NCBI GenBank assembly: GCA_027886185.1
Contig: WOAB01000317.1
Coordinates: 806,001 to 870,000, forward strand
Reading direction: 5' to 3'
DNA length: 64,000 bases
Source of the DNA: Rheum nobile
Taxonomy: Eukaryota > Streptophyta > Magnoliopsida > Caryophyllales > Polygonaceae
In this document: positions 22,010-34,379 of the stretch, one piece after another
Layout of the letters: each line of letters starts with the position of its first letter
Position numbering within the stretch: the stretch's first letter is position 1
Made by a program: the position numbers and the translations under genes
Notes under the pieces: model-generated
Told to the model about the DNA's origin: nothing
What the model saw: only the letters and a program-made list of their open reading frames with translations
Databases searched by the model: none

Positions 22010-23640
22010 AGTTATGACTTGTGCAAAAGGTGGGTGGAGTGATTTCTTCTCACAACATACGGAGTATATCTGAGACTGCGTAACCAAAATGAAGAACCGT
22101 TTCATATATATTTAATGAGAAATTAACTGATGATGAAGTAAATAGTGAAAGCAACCTTGGAAATAAAGATGGGAAACGTATCAACAAACTGTCGAGGGGA
22201 ACTCCTAAGATATCATAAATCAAACTTCCATCAAGATCAACCAACATACATCAAATTTAGCCTAAATAGACAGCAGATAGGTTAATGAGAATAGAGAAAG
22301 GCCAAAATTTACAAATGTTTATATATTACTTTCATATATTCAGCAGTCATGATTGGTTAGAACTTATAATGCACTTCCGGAAGCATCAGTCTGTAACACT
22401 AAAAAGGGAGGGTAAACTGTCTCGAACAGTAACTTCTTATATGCAAAATCCATTATACAGAAGATACTTCATAGGATATCACTCCTAAAGTACAGCAGAA
22501 GACAAGATAATTCATACAGCTGGAGAGAACAAGTGGCTAAGGTTATAATACAAGTTCAAAATGCTACTTGGTTGTAAAAATCAATGCTGTCACAGATTGA
22601 AGCAGAACAATTATATACCTAAACAGATCGCACCGCAACCATTGCATGTATCCAACAAGCATAATCCCTCAACCTGAAAATAAATAGAGGTGTCATCACC
22701 TTCAACATAATCGTTCAAATTTTCTTCAATATTAACAAAGTTCCATCTAAAGTCAACAGATCATATACAAATTTTACCAAAACACTGGTGTAGGAGACCA
22801 ATTTAACCAAAATTACAGAGCACATGCTCTATTTTCCAGTACTATAAATTAATCAATTAGCAGTTCATAAACAGTAATCCACTATGCATTTCACCTATGA
22901 AAATGACTAATTCATTTAATAGACGAGCTAAATCTCTGATGAGTGATGACGGATCCCCAAAGCTGTCTAGATGGGATGAGTTCTGCCAGGTATTTGGAGA
23001 TATCATCAAAGCAGAAGATCCAAGGTCAGTTGGTACACTTCACCTTGAAAATTTATCTAATCTATGATTACAGTGTACCCTAGTTTCCTTAAACACCGGT
23101 AGATTTCCCCTTTTTCACGCAGAACATAGCCAGGCAATCAGGGAACCCTATTTTGCAAACAAAGATCAAATTTTGAGAACAAAAATCCAGAAGCCAAACT
23201 AAGCGAGAGATAAGGAATGGCATCTACCAGCGAAACCCTAATTCCCCAGTTTATACTCCAAAACCCTAATTATTTCCATCGACAGAAATTGCCCAACCAC
23301 ATCACGCACCCCCAAGTCCTCTTCCCGGGCACATTTGAGTAGAATCAAATCAAACTCAACAAAACTAGTTTTGCAAAGCTGAACGATTTCTATACCTAAC
23401 TGCAATTAATTCGTGCATTCTACTTAACAATATTAAATTCTAAAAATTTAACGAAAAGGGACAGTGCAACTCACCTGTGCATACAACGTGAGCAATTCGT
23501 AGATCCAATAGCTCGAGCTTCGAACAGTTCTTCCGAACCTATTAGTCGCACGAACAATCGGAGGGAAGAGTGGAGAAAGAAGGTAGATTGCTCGAGTAGG
23601 TCGACGGGAATGGGCGAAGATGCGGATGTTAGCACAACCT
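22010..23640 (-). other. 5'UTR exons and introns of the GIL1-like gene
   Basis: Splice signals on the minus strand suggest a non-coding first exon ending at 23475 (GCACAG|GTGAGT), a 55-bp second exon at 22619-22673 (acceptor TTTTCAG, donor GTATAT) and a third exon beginning at 22075. Two 5'UTR introns of about 0.8 and 0.5 kb follow from this. The transcription start would be near 23.5-23.64 kb. cDNA evidence is not available here. The larger intron carries an unrelated ORF at 22897-23067 on the other strand. Confidence 0.6.
22897..23067 (+). other. Orphan exon-like ORF inside a GIL1 5'UTR intron
   Basis: A 56-codon plus-strand ORF (MTNSFNRRAKSLMSDDGSP, then RWDEFCQVFGDIIKAEDPR). Its first 44 codons look protein-like and are followed at the right place by a donor-like AAG|GTCAGT. 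I do not recognise the family. It may be a captured exon of another gene. Confidence 0.35.
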
Positions 23641-24155
23641 TTAAGGCATGAGCTGTCTACTGCACTGAGCGGGGGGCGGAAATGCGAACCAACTATGTGT
23701 TTTAGCTCACTACTCCGTTATACGCGGCGTTTTGTTTGGAGAATCGTAAATCATAAGTGCGCCATTGGCCATTTACTATTTTTACCTGGAAATAAAATGA
23801 CTATAAATCATCCATGGATTGGGATTTTACCGTACGTTGAGAATTATCTTTTCAATTACAAAACTAGCCTAGCATTGCATATTTGAATGTCTTAATTTTT
23901 TCGGCAAAAGCATAGTGTCTCTCTAATACACAAGACATATGTAATTTGTAATGTGTATTTATTTATTTTTCTCACAATATAAGTGTTCCTCGTCCCTCCT
24001 TAAAAAAAATATACTTTTTCTTTTGGTAAAACTTTCTTTTATTTGTCATTAAAACACTATTACTTGCATTTAAAAATACTCTTATTAAGGCAAAGGAAAT
24101 AAATATGAAAAAAGATTGAAATAAAAGGTGATAACTTAAAATTATGAATATTATT
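23641..24155. other. AT-rich spacer
   Basis: No gene or RNA seen. It ends in TTATT, the target-site duplication of the copia element (24151-24155). Confidence 0.7.
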
Positions 24156-24832
24156 TGTGAAACCATATTCGATCAACCAAACCAACAACCACGTATCTAA
24201 ACTACAAAGCAGTAAAGAACTCAAGAGGTTTGTTTACGCAGTTCAGGAGAATTCTCCCTATGTCTGCGGGCCTCAGGATCGAGACCAATTCCACTATGCA
24301 AATCAAGTTATACAAGAGAACAACACCATTCAAGGGCTCAGTAACCAAATACAAGATCCTAACAAAGAACTAGAGAATACAAGATCCTAACCAAATACAA
24401 GATCCCTAAAGTCGGTCACCACCAAGAGCCACCAGCAGAGCGCCACCACCGAGCACTCAGGACTCCAAATCTCCTCTCAGGAACCTTCAGCCACCAACCA
24501 CCGTGGTCTCCTTCAAATCTTCTGAACAAGAGAATTGCACGAAGAGTATGAAGCAAGGAGCAATAGAGAAGAGCAAGCAAAGGGAATTCTCTCTAGGACT
24601 CTACAGATTTCTGTCAAGTCTGAATCCAAGCAACAATATATGCCAAGGTCACAAAGAGACGCGCGGAGCCCCGAATGCTTCAAGGCGGGTCGGGTCTGAG
24701 CAACTCTTGGCAAACCAAACTTCTCCAGAAATGGGCCGGCTCAAACAAAGCCCAATAGGCACAAGCCAACTAGTTACATCACAACCCTATTACATTAAGT
24801 ATAATCCTATAGTTAGGAAATTATACATTACA
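24156..24832 (-). mobile_element. 3' LTR of the copia element
   Basis: Begins TGTGAAACCA and ends ATTACA in plus-strand reading. It is followed by GCCCTCTTG, whose complement CAAGAGGGC is a plausible polypurine tract. Short duplications of AATACAAGATCC near 24350-24405 distinguish it from the other LTR. Confidence 0.92.
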
Positions 24833-24953
24833 ATATGCCCTCTTGATTTACTAACTATTGCATTACTTAGTCTAAGTTGTAGAACACATCCCTGTAATAG
24901 ACCAAGAGTGGAGATATAGTATCATCCGTCTTCGAACCTATCCTTGATGTAGT

Positions 24954-27187
24954 CTAAGGAATATCCCAGATGTGCAGAGAATCCCTGCAAAAGCTAAACT
25001 TGTCAGCTGTCACAATCTTAGTGCCAAAATCTGCAGGGTTAATGTCACCCTTAATTTTCTTAACAATAATCAGATTCTTTTCAACCAGATCTCTAATGAA
25101 ATGATGTCTAACATCTATATGCTTAGTTCGTTCATGATAAACAGGATATTTACAGAGATATAAGGCTGACTGACTATCCATATGTAAGACATGCACATAA
25201 GATAAACACTGAATCTCAATAAGTAAACTTGGTAACCATGTAGCCTCCTTAGCAACTTATGTAGCTGCAATATACTCAGCTTTTGTGGAGGATAAGGCCA
25301 CAACAGATTGTTGTTGAGCCTTCCAAGAAATACAGTTACCAGCCCAAGTGTAAGAGAAAGAAGTAGTAGACTTCCTAGTATCCTTGTTGCTAGCATAGTC
25401 AGAATCCACAAAGCCATGTAACTCATTTTTATTAGTATGTTCAGAATAGGCTAGACTCAGGTTTTTGGTACCACACATGTACCTCAGGGTATACTTCATA
25501 GCATTCCAGTGTTCAGGTCCAGGATTAGACATAAAATGGCTAAGGACACTAATAGAAAATGCTAAATCAGGTCGAGTGCAGAGCATGGAATACATTACTG
25601 ATCCTACAGCCACATCATAGGGGATATTAGCCATTTTTTTCTTTTTCAAGTTCTGTTTTAGGGCAGTTGGTTTTGGTGAGCTCTAAATGCCCTCCTAAGG
25701 GTATATAGGTAGGTCTAGAATTATCCATGTTAAATCTGTCTAGGACTTTTTGAATATAATTCTTTTGGGATAACCACATGCATTTTTTCTTCCTATCTCT
25801 TATAATCCTAACTCCAAGAATCATTTGAGCTGCACCAAAGTCTTTCATATCAAAATGTAATTTTAAGTCCCTTTTTACCCCAGAAATTAGAACCTTTACA
25901 CATTAATAATATGTCATCCACATACAGTAATACATACAAGGGAGACTCAAACTTGGCATTCTTAAAATATAGACATGTATCAAAATTGCTCCTATGAAAT
26001 CCCAGTTTTCTCATACAAGCATCAAATTTTAAGTTTCATTGTCTAGGTGATTGTTTTAGTCCATAAATGGACTTATTTAATAAGCATGCATGGTCAGGAT
26101 TTTTCACATCAGTAAAGCCCTTTGGCTGTCTCATATAAATGGTTTCCTCTAAGTCACCATATAAAAAGGCAGTTTTTACATCCATTTGTTCCAACTCCCA
26201 ATTATAAACAGTACACATGGCCAAGAGAAGTCTCATAGTCTTATATTTTACTACATGAGCAAATATGTTATTATAGTCAATCCCTTCCCTTTGGGTAAAC
26301 CCCTTGGCCACTAACCTAGATTTATATCTAAGAGGATCCCTAATGTTATTTCCCTCTTTTATTTTATAAATCCATTTACAATCAATCAACTTAACTTTCT
26401 CGGGTTTGGGAACCAAAGTCCAAGTTTTATTAGATTTAATGGATTCTATCTCTTCAGTCATAGCACTTAACCATTTCTTAGCATATTTGCATTTAATAGC
26501 TTGATCATATGTGTCAGGGGTGTAATTGTTAAGAATAACAGAGGCAGTCATGAAAGCATAATCAACTAAGCTAACATTGTCACTCGGGATAACATGCTCA
26601 ACAATATTGGAAGAATTTTTTTTATTTGGAATCTTGACCCTAGGGGCCCTATCTCTAGTTAACTGATACTCATTCAGGTCATGCATGTTTTCAGGTATCA
26701 CAGTGTCAGACAACACATTATCAGAAATAGTGATATCATGCATACTAGAATTTGAAGTAGAGTTAGAGTTGAAGTTTTCTTCCCTTTCCTCCCCTAATTG
26801 TTGTGCAGAGTTATCTTCTACACCCTGACCACCTTGCTCTTCAGCAGAGTCCACCCTTCTAGAGTTGATGTCCTCTCTGGAGCTATCTGGCACTTCACTG
26901 GTGCCTCCAGTTGACTCCTCATTTTGAGTCACAGAAAGTTGCCCAATATCAAACTCCTCTTCTTGGAGTTGTGAGCTTCCACTAGGAACATAGAATTGTC
27001 TAGGATGAGTCTCTTCCTCTGAATCTCTGTCTATGGTACATGTCTGCTCAGTAGTATTTGTTAGAGCATTTTTATAATGAAAATCAGTTTCATTAAAAAT
27101 GACACTCATAGTTGTTATTACTCTGTAGCCGTGGGGTTGTATGACTAGCAATTTATACCCCTTGACACCCTCAGGATAACCTAACAT
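24954..27187 (-). pseudogene. Copia reverse transcriptase and RNase H (broken)
   Basis: From 27187 downward: the end of integrase (MLGYPEGVKGYKLL), an acidic Ser-rich spacer, then RT with WLSAMTEEIESIKSNKTW, KWIYKIKEGN, RLVAKGFTQREGIDY, LEQMDVKTAFLYGDLEETIYM and SIYGLKQSPRQ. It stops at 26036. The YVDDILL catalytic box lies at about 25905-25930 in a different ORF, followed by MKDFGAAQMILGVRI. RNase H carries DSDYASNKDTRKSTTSF, STKAEYIAAT and the tail KHIDVRHHFIRDLVE. At least four stops or frameshifts lie between 26036 and 25115, so no active enzyme can be made. Confidence 0.92.
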
Positions 27188-27291
27188 AGAACATTTTTTA
27201 GCCCTGGGTTGTAATTTTCCTTCTGAAATTTTTGCATAAGCAGTACACCCAAAAGTTGATTTAAGCTAGGTTGTTTTCCAGTCCATAATTC

Positions 27292-27909
27292 CTAAGGTGT
27301 CTTAAAATTTATCACAGAGGATGGGGATCTATTAATCAAATAACAGGTTGTCATCATAGCTTCCCCCCAAAGTGAGTGTTTCATGCCAGAGCTAATTAGC
27401 ATGCATCTTGCTTTTTCTAGGAGAGTCCTATTCATTCTTTCAGCTGTACCATTTTGTTGGGGTGTACCAGGCACAATTATATGTCTTTTAATCCTATATT
27501 TTTGACAGTACTCAGTAAAAGGTTGATTACAGTATTCTAGGCCATTATTTGTCCTAAGGCATTTAAGTGTTAGATCAGTTTGGTTTTCTACTGCATTCTT
27601 CTAAGTTTTAAAGGTATTAAATGCTTCATCTTTAGTTTTAAGTAGATAGACCCATACTTTCCTAGAAAAATGGTCTATGAAAGACATAAAATACCTTCTA
27701 CCTCCCACAGTGTTTACCTGAGCAGGACCCCATAGATCAGAGTGAACATACTCCAAGGGTTGCTTAGCAACATAGGTAGAACTTGAGAAAGAATTATTAG
27801 TTTTCTTACCAAACACACAATCCTCACAGAAACTCAAATCACAAGGTTTTTTATCAAGCAAACCATTTTTATGCAGATAATTCAGGCCCTTATTTCCTAT
27901 GTGTCTCAT
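27292..27909 (-). pseudogene. Copia integrase (broken)
   Basis: The zinc-binding region (MRHIGNKGLNYLHKNGLL, then FCEDCVFGK) is followed by the first catalytic Asp (HSDLWGPAQV), a central block ending at a stop at 27601, and the third catalytic residue region (PQQNGTAERMNRTLLEKARC). The middle Asp region falls in the disrupted stretch 27475-27600. Confidence 0.9.
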
Positions 27910-27918
27910 TCTGCTATG

Positions 27919-28356
27919 TCATAGTTTTGTTTGTTCTAAAGTCAGATTATTACTACTACTGGAGAGATTTAATTCAGGTAAAGTAATGACATGATATAAC
28001 CCATCCTTCTTAATTCCCTTAATAAGAGTAAGTCCATTTTTTATGACCTCCCTTATACCATTATGAGTAATGATCTTGCACTTTAAATCATCAAAAGTGG
28101 ATTCAGATAACAAGTTTCTTCTCAGTTCAGGGACCCATCTCACATTCTGAAGAATCCTTATTTTACCATCATGCATGCGAAGAGGTACATTTCGTACCCC
28201 CTTTATAGCTAAGGAACTATTATCTCCTAACATAACCTCCCCTCTATTGAATTCAAATAAAGAACCGAAGCAGGATTTATGAGGAGTAGCATGCATAGTA
28301 TAACCAGAGTCTAGGATCCAATCATTACTATCAGAAGACTCATGAGCACACATCAA
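27919..28356 (-). pseudogene. Copia protease region
   Basis: Contains the aspartic protease signature as WILDSGYTMHATP (family consensus DSGAT/C-H) and the downstream MLGDNSS and VRWVPELRRNLLSES blocks typical of copia polyproteins. It is separated from gag by a stop at 28372 and from integrase by one near 27910. Confidence 0.88.
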
Positions 28357-28371
28357 CAGTTCACAATCAAA

Positions 28372-29193
28372 CTAATCTTGAGACTCAAAAATAGCAGCAT
28401 CGTTTTCATTTCCATATTTATTTGACTCATCCTTTTTCTTCTTATAACAGTCCTTGGTGAAATGCCCTAATTTCCCATAATAGAAGAACTTCTTCTTTTT
28501 ATCAGTTTCAGATGAAGACCCAACAGATTCCTTTTTATTCTCTTTATCCTTCTTAGGTTTAAACTTTTTCTTACCTTTGCCATTATCCATAAGGGTTTCC
28601 CCTTTAGTGTTAGTTTTGGTTCCATTTTTAGTTTTGAATACTTTCAAGGACTCATTCTTTTCAGTTATGGACTCTATAATCTTTTCTTTAGTCAGAGTTT
28701 CATTTCCATACTGTATGACATCCTTAAAGTAATCAAAATGACTAGGCAATGCATTTAACAGTAAGATAGCTTGGTGGGTTTCTGCTATTTTGTCTTTACA
28801 TCTTTCTAAGTCTTGTGTCATCTTTAAAAATTTATCTAAGTTCTCATTCAAGGTCAGGTTTGTATCCATTTTAAATGTGAACAACCTACATAATAGAGAA
28901 ATCCTAGAAGGCATGGACTTAGTCAAATATCGAGATTCTAAAGCATCCCATAAAGATTGAGTAGTAGTAAAAGTTACCACTTGTCTGACAACATCATCAG
29001 ACAATCTTATCATGATTTTTGCATGCGCCTGCTCATCCATTTCAACTTTTCTGGCTGCAGAAGTCTCAACCAAGTAGTCACACTTTATTGCCTTTTGACA
29101 CTTTTCCTTCACCAAGATGGCATTCATCTTCACTTGTCACATTGCAAAGTCTGAAGTGCCATCGAAGGGCTTCATTCTATAGTTGTCAGCCAT
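28372..29193 (-). pseudogene. Copia Gag (one internal stop)
   Basis: The start is best placed at 29193 (MADNYRMKPFDGTSDFAM). A TGA 18 codons later, where a Trp is expected before QVKMNAI, interrupts it. The UBN2-type Gag core follows (TTTQSLWDALESRYL, MTQDLERCKDKIAET). The single CCHC knuckle has lost its first two Cys: it reads FFYYGKLGHFTKDC. A Lys-rich linker precedes it. Confidence 0.9.
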
Positions 29194-29615
29194 TGGTACC
29201 TAACAAAGCACTCAAGTCAGTAGGTAACAATGCAAACCACTCAAGATACAACTTAAAGAAGCACTCCAGTATAGTGAGACACAATTGTACTTCCAGTATC
29301 AACAAGGTAAGCAATGAGTAACACGACTCCAAAAACTCAAGTGCCATTTAGGGTTATTAGTGAAAATCCCCAAAAAATTAGCACAAATAACTCAAGATTT
29401 AAAGCAGTAATCAAGAGTCAATCAACACAAAGTCATGCAAATACATATTCAAGCTCTTATGAACTGTGCATGCAAGAGTTATGGCAGAATCAGTCGAATC
29501 ACAGTAGCGGAAGCGTCAACATGCAGGATCTAAGAACAGATCATCAAGAACCATAAATATGCAAGTTTCTAGGCGCACACAAGAACCACAAGAACACATG
29601 CATAGAAGGTAAACC

Positions 29616-29642
29616 GGCTCTGATACCAAGCTCTGATACCAA
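29616..29642 (-). repeat. Tandem primer-binding sites of the copia element
   Basis: GGCTCTGATACCAA (29616-29629) and GCTCTGATACCAA (29630-29642) are two adjacent complements of the initiator tRNA-Met primer site, next to the LTR start at 29645. The second copy is at the expected distance; the first is an extra duplicate. Confidence 0.85.
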
Positions 29643-29644
29643 TC

Positions 29645-30043
29645 TGTGAAACCAGATTTGACCAACCAAACCAACAACCACAGATCTAAACTACAAAGCA
29701 GTAAGGAACTCAAGAGGTTTGTTTACGCAGTTCAGGAGAATTCTCCCTACGTCTGCGGGCCTTAGGATCGAGACCAATTCCACTATGCAAATCAAGTTAT
29801 ACAAGAGAACAACACCGTTCAAGGGCTCAGTAACCAAATACAAGATCCCAACAAATAACTAGAGAATTAGGAAAGAAGAACTCCCTAAAGTCGGTCACCA
29901 CCAAGAGCCACCAGCAGAGCGCCACCACCGAGCACTCAAGACTCCAAATCTCCTCTCAGGAACCTCCATCCACCAACAGAAGAAACACCAACCACCGTGG
30001 TCTCCTTCCAATCTTCTGAACAAGAGAATTGCATGAAGAGTAG
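29645..30043 (-). mobile_element. 5' LTR of the copia element, first part
   Basis: Begins TGTGAAACCA. It is interrupted at 30043 by the nested element, whose TSD AGTAG is 30039-30043 and 34380-34384. Continues at 34380. Confidence 0.93.
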
Positions 30044-31879
30044 TGTAACACCCCCAAATTTCACACTATTTGAAAGCATTACTGCCGATGACCCCGGACG
30101 TAAACCCCGAAGTCATCCCAGGCTTTTCCAACGACATAACTGTCTTAAACATAGTTACAATACTAAAATTATAACTTTTATTAAACCACATGGTCGCGGA
30201 ATTACACGATTCCAAAAACGACCCAATTAATCAGAAATACAACAGCGAAAGTCTTTAACAAAATACAAAATAGCACAGCGGAAATCTTTTAAATACAACG
30301 ACAAAACAAGTTGTCGAAAACAAAACACCGTCCATCCTCATAGTCGCTCTAGCCTCCTCGGATCTGCATGTGCCGAAACGGACGGACGACACCCCCATGA
30401 CGTTACAGATAAATAAAATACAAGGGGTTAGTCTAATGAATAGACTAAGCAAGGGCGGAAAACATTCACCAATGATTCACACAAATGCAACACAAGCAGT
30501 TCCACATATCACAAATCACATCAAAATCTCAAGTGCTAACTCAAACAGTTCAACACATCAACGAATCATATCAAAATCTCAAGCCACATAATTACAACAT
30601 ATCTCTTATAATAGCGTTGATTCTAGCAGAAATACAACCTAATATAATATCAGATTTTAATTATCTCAAATTAATTAAAAGCCACTTGCCTGGAATAGAC
30701 GAGCTCAAACAAAGCTTAAGAATGGGTTCCTGAATCCAAAACGGGGACAGATCTGGAAAAAAAATCCCTAGGAAACGACCCATAACAAGATTCTAACTTA
30801 GATCAAATACCCTCATAAATGAATCTAAAAGAATAGGAAAAGAATCCAAAGAATCGAGCCAAGCCCCAAGCCAAAACTCCAAGAACACACTCACGGACAA
30901 GCCTCGCCGCGGGTGCGGTGGGACTTGCCGCTGGGTGCGGTGGACGGCACAGAGAAAAGCTTGAGCGACAGCCATGGGGGAAAAGAAAATTACCCAACTC
31001 GATTCCAAGCTTCGATTTGCCTCGGATTTGATCTCCAAACTCCTCAAAGCTTTACCCAACACTCAAGGCAACCTTCTAACACTCAAAGGGATCTCGAATC
31101 GAGCTCAAAACCGAGCTCACAGCTCGTTCAACAATGGTGAAACAGGGGAAACAGAGAAGGAAAAGAGAGAAGAAGAAGAGAGAAGGAAAGGCTTCGGTTT
31201 CGACCCCTTTTATAGCACAAATCCGAACCACCTTAGGGGGAACAAGCAAGGGACAAGGGGACAAAGGCGAAGGCCAAGTGGATGAGCCACTTGACTGCCC
31301 AAAAAAACAGAGGAAACAGAGCTACAGTGACCGCCTCGCGAGGAAGACGACACTGCTCAGGGAAATGGTCTCGCCGCGGGTGCGGTGGCTCCTGGCGCCG
31401 GGTGCGGTGAAGGCCAATTCCACTAATTCTTGTCCGAAGTCGGTTTTGCTCAAATTTCTTAACTCCGGGTTAAATATATTCGTACATCATCTAGCACAAA
31501 CATCTCAAGCAATTACCTCGCACAATTACCGTGCACAAATATCTTGTATAAATACCGTGCACAAATATCTTATATAAATATCTTGCACAAATACTTTATA
31601 TAATTATCCTGCATATATTTGTGACACTCCAGGCCAATCTAACACAGCTACCAAGCCACCCACCCATCTTACATGATGCCGGTGCCGGTACTGGTGCCTG
31701 CCTGAGTCCACAATTATCCTACACGAATATCTTATATAAATATTTTACAACAATACCTTATATAATTATTTTGCAACAATATCTCATACAATTATTTTAC
31801 AACAATAACTCATACGAGTAAAGCTCAAAAAATACCAAAAATTTCCTTACCCAAAAATGGGAAAATGAGGGGTATTACA
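30044..31879 (-). mobile_element. 3' LTR of the LARD-like element
   Basis: 1836 bp. GC-rich motif copies (CCGCGGGTGCGG) at about 30907 and 31374, a TATA-like CTATAAAAG on the minus strand near 31209-31217, and a tail of AT-rich ATCTTATATAAAT-type repeats at 31490-31810. ORFs within are not genes. Confidence 0.93.
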
Positions 31880-32543
31880 TTACTACCCCCTTAATTTAAG
31901 TTTCGACCCCGAAACTTGCACTAAGCCAATGAGGAACCTACCTCAACAACAACCTTATTATCCGAACTTAATATCCTTAATCATAACCGGCCTTATGCCA
32001 TCTCTAACTTAAATCCTTTAAGATTCCTTAATTTTCTCCAAGAATAATCACAACATCTTATTCCTACGTTCCTCAAAACGAATCACATACGATACAACTC
32101 CTATTTCCTCAAAAAGAGTGATACCACAAGTCTTATAACCTCAAAGCATAACAAGGAAACCGGGAACTCAAGTCTAACTAGAGGTCCGCCATAACAGACT
32201 TAAGAGAAAATGCACGACTATGAACGGTGTAACTTTTTCATTTTGAAAATTTAGAGCCTTCGCAAATATTTCAAATAAGTGAAAATATTTCAAACGAGTG
32301 AAAATATTTCAAACCAGATCTGTAACATCACCAGGCCAAGCTACCCCAGCCACATCACACACCCAGCCACCCAACGGTGCCGTTACTGGTGCCGCCCGTG
32401 AGTTCACAAGAGCCGTTTGAAAACATTTTCAAACAAAATGAGTAAATGGTTCATGAAATCCCAAACCCATTTTAAAAACTTTCGGCTCTGATTCCAACTC
32501 TGTAACAGAGCCTACGAAAACTGTTTAGCTCTGATACCAAATC
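31880..32543 (-). other. Internal region of the LARD-like element
   Basis: No gag or pol. It keeps the polypurine side, an unrelated-looking AT-rich stretch, and about 340 bp resembling the Tekay leader before the primer site (for example GAGTAAATGGTTCATGAA near 32440). 32331-32412 resembles 31621-31720 inside the element's own LTR. Confidence 0.85.
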
Positions 32544-34379
32544 TGTAACACCCCCAAATTTCACACTATTTGAAAGCATTACTGCCGATGACCCCGGACG
32601 TAAACCCCGAAGTCACCTCAGGCTTTTCCAACGACATAACTGTCTTAAACATAGTTACAATACTAAAATCATAACTTTTATTAAACCACATGGTCGCAGA
32701 ATTACACGATTCCAAAAACGACCCAATTAATCAGAAATACAACAACGAAAGTCTTTAACAAAATACAAAATAGCACAGCGGAAATCTTTTAAATACAACG
32801 ACAAAACAAGTTGTCGAAAACAAAACACCGTCCATCCTCATAGTCGCTCTAGCCTCCTCGGATCTGCATGTGCCGAAACGGACGGACGACACCCCCATGA
32901 CGTTACAGATAAATAAAATACAAGGGGTTAGTCTAATGAATAGACTAAGCAAGGGCGGAAAACATTCACCAATGATTCACACAAATGCAACACAAGCAGT
33001 TCCACATATCACAAATCACATCAAAATCTCAAGTGCTAACTCAAACAGTTCAACACATCAACGAATCATATCAAAATCTCAAGCCACGTAATTACAACAT
33101 ATATCTTATAATAGCGTTGATTCTAGCAGAAATACAACCTAATATAATATCAGATTTTAATTATCTCAAATTAATTAAAAGCCACTTGCCTGGAATAGAC
33201 GAGCTCAAACAAAGTTTAAGAACGGGTTCCTGAATCCAAAACGGGGACAGATCTGGAAAAAAAATCCCTAGGAAACGACCCATAACAAGATCCTAACTTA
33301 GATCAAATACCCTCATAAATGAATCTAAAAGAATTGGAAAAGAATCCAAAGAATCGAGCCAAGCCCCAAGCCAAAACTCCAAGAACACACTCACGGACAA
33401 GCCTCGCCGCGGGTGCGGTGGGACTTGCCGCTGGGTGCGGTGGACGGCACAGGGAAAAGCTCGAGCGACAACCATGGGGGAAAAGAAAATTACCCAACTC
33501 GATTCCAAGCTTCGATTTGCCTCGGATTTGATCTCCAAACTCCTCAAAGCTTTACCCAACACTCAAGGCAACCTTCTAAAACTCAAAGGGATCTCGAATC
33601 GAGCTCAAAACCGAGCTCACATCTCGTTCAACAATGGTGAAACAAGGGAAACAGAGAAGGAAAAGAGAGAAGAAGAAGAGAGAAGGAAAGGCTTCGGTTT
33701 CGACCCCTTTTATAGCATAAATCCGAACCACCTTAGGGGGAACAAGCAAGGGACAAGGGGACAAAGGCGAAGGCCAAGTGGACGAGCCACTTGACTGCCC
33801 AAAAAAATAGAGGATACAGAGCTACAGTGACCGCCTCGCGAGGAAGACGACACTGCTCAGGGAAATGGTCTCGCCGCGGGTGCGGTGGCTCCTGGCGCCG
33901 GGTGCGGTGAAGGCCAATTCCACTAATTCTTGTTTGAAGTCGGTTTTGCTCAAATTTCTTAACTCCGGGTTAAATATATTCGTACATCATCTAGCACAAA
34001 CATCTCAAGCAATTACCTCGCACAATTACCGTGCACAAATATCTTGTATAAATACCGTGCACAAATATCTTATATAAATATCTTGCACAAATACTTTATA
34101 TAATTATCCTGCATATATTTGTGACACTCCAGGCCAAGCTAACACAGCTACCAAGCCACCCACCCATCTTACATGATGCCGGTGCCGGTACTGGTGCCTG
34201 CCTGAGTCCACAATTATCCTACACGAATATCTTATATAAATATTTTACAACAATACCTTATATAATTATTTTGCAACAATATCTCATACAATTATTTTGC
34301 AACAATAACTCATACGAGTAAAGCTCAAAAAATACCAAAAATTTCCTTACCCAAAAATGGGAAAATGAGGGGTATTACA
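32544..34379 (-). mobile_element. 5' LTR of the LARD-like element
   Basis: Near-identical to 30044-31879, with motif copies at about 33407 and 33874. Ends GGTATTACA before the TSD. Confidence 0.93.

Larger units (their letters stand above)
30044..34379 (-). mobile_element. Non-autonomous Ty3-type element (LARD-like) nested in a copia LTR
   Basis: Two LTRs of exactly equal length (30044-31879 and 32544-34379, 1836 bp each) flank only 664 bp of internal DNA without coding capacity. TSD AGTAG. The primer site complement GCTCTGATACCA is at 32528-32539 and the polypurine complement CCCCCTTAA at about 31885. LTR ends (TGTAACACCC...GGTATTACA) and internal leader strings resemble the Tekay element at 9755-19619, so it was probably mobilised by Tekay proteins. 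The LTRs differ at only a small number of sites, implying a young insertion. Confidence 0.95.

Noticed and set aside
22010..22105. Upstream ATG at 22105 as start of the GIL1-like protein
   Set aside because: The added 32 residues are not family-like, and a good splice acceptor at 22076 lies between the two ATGs.
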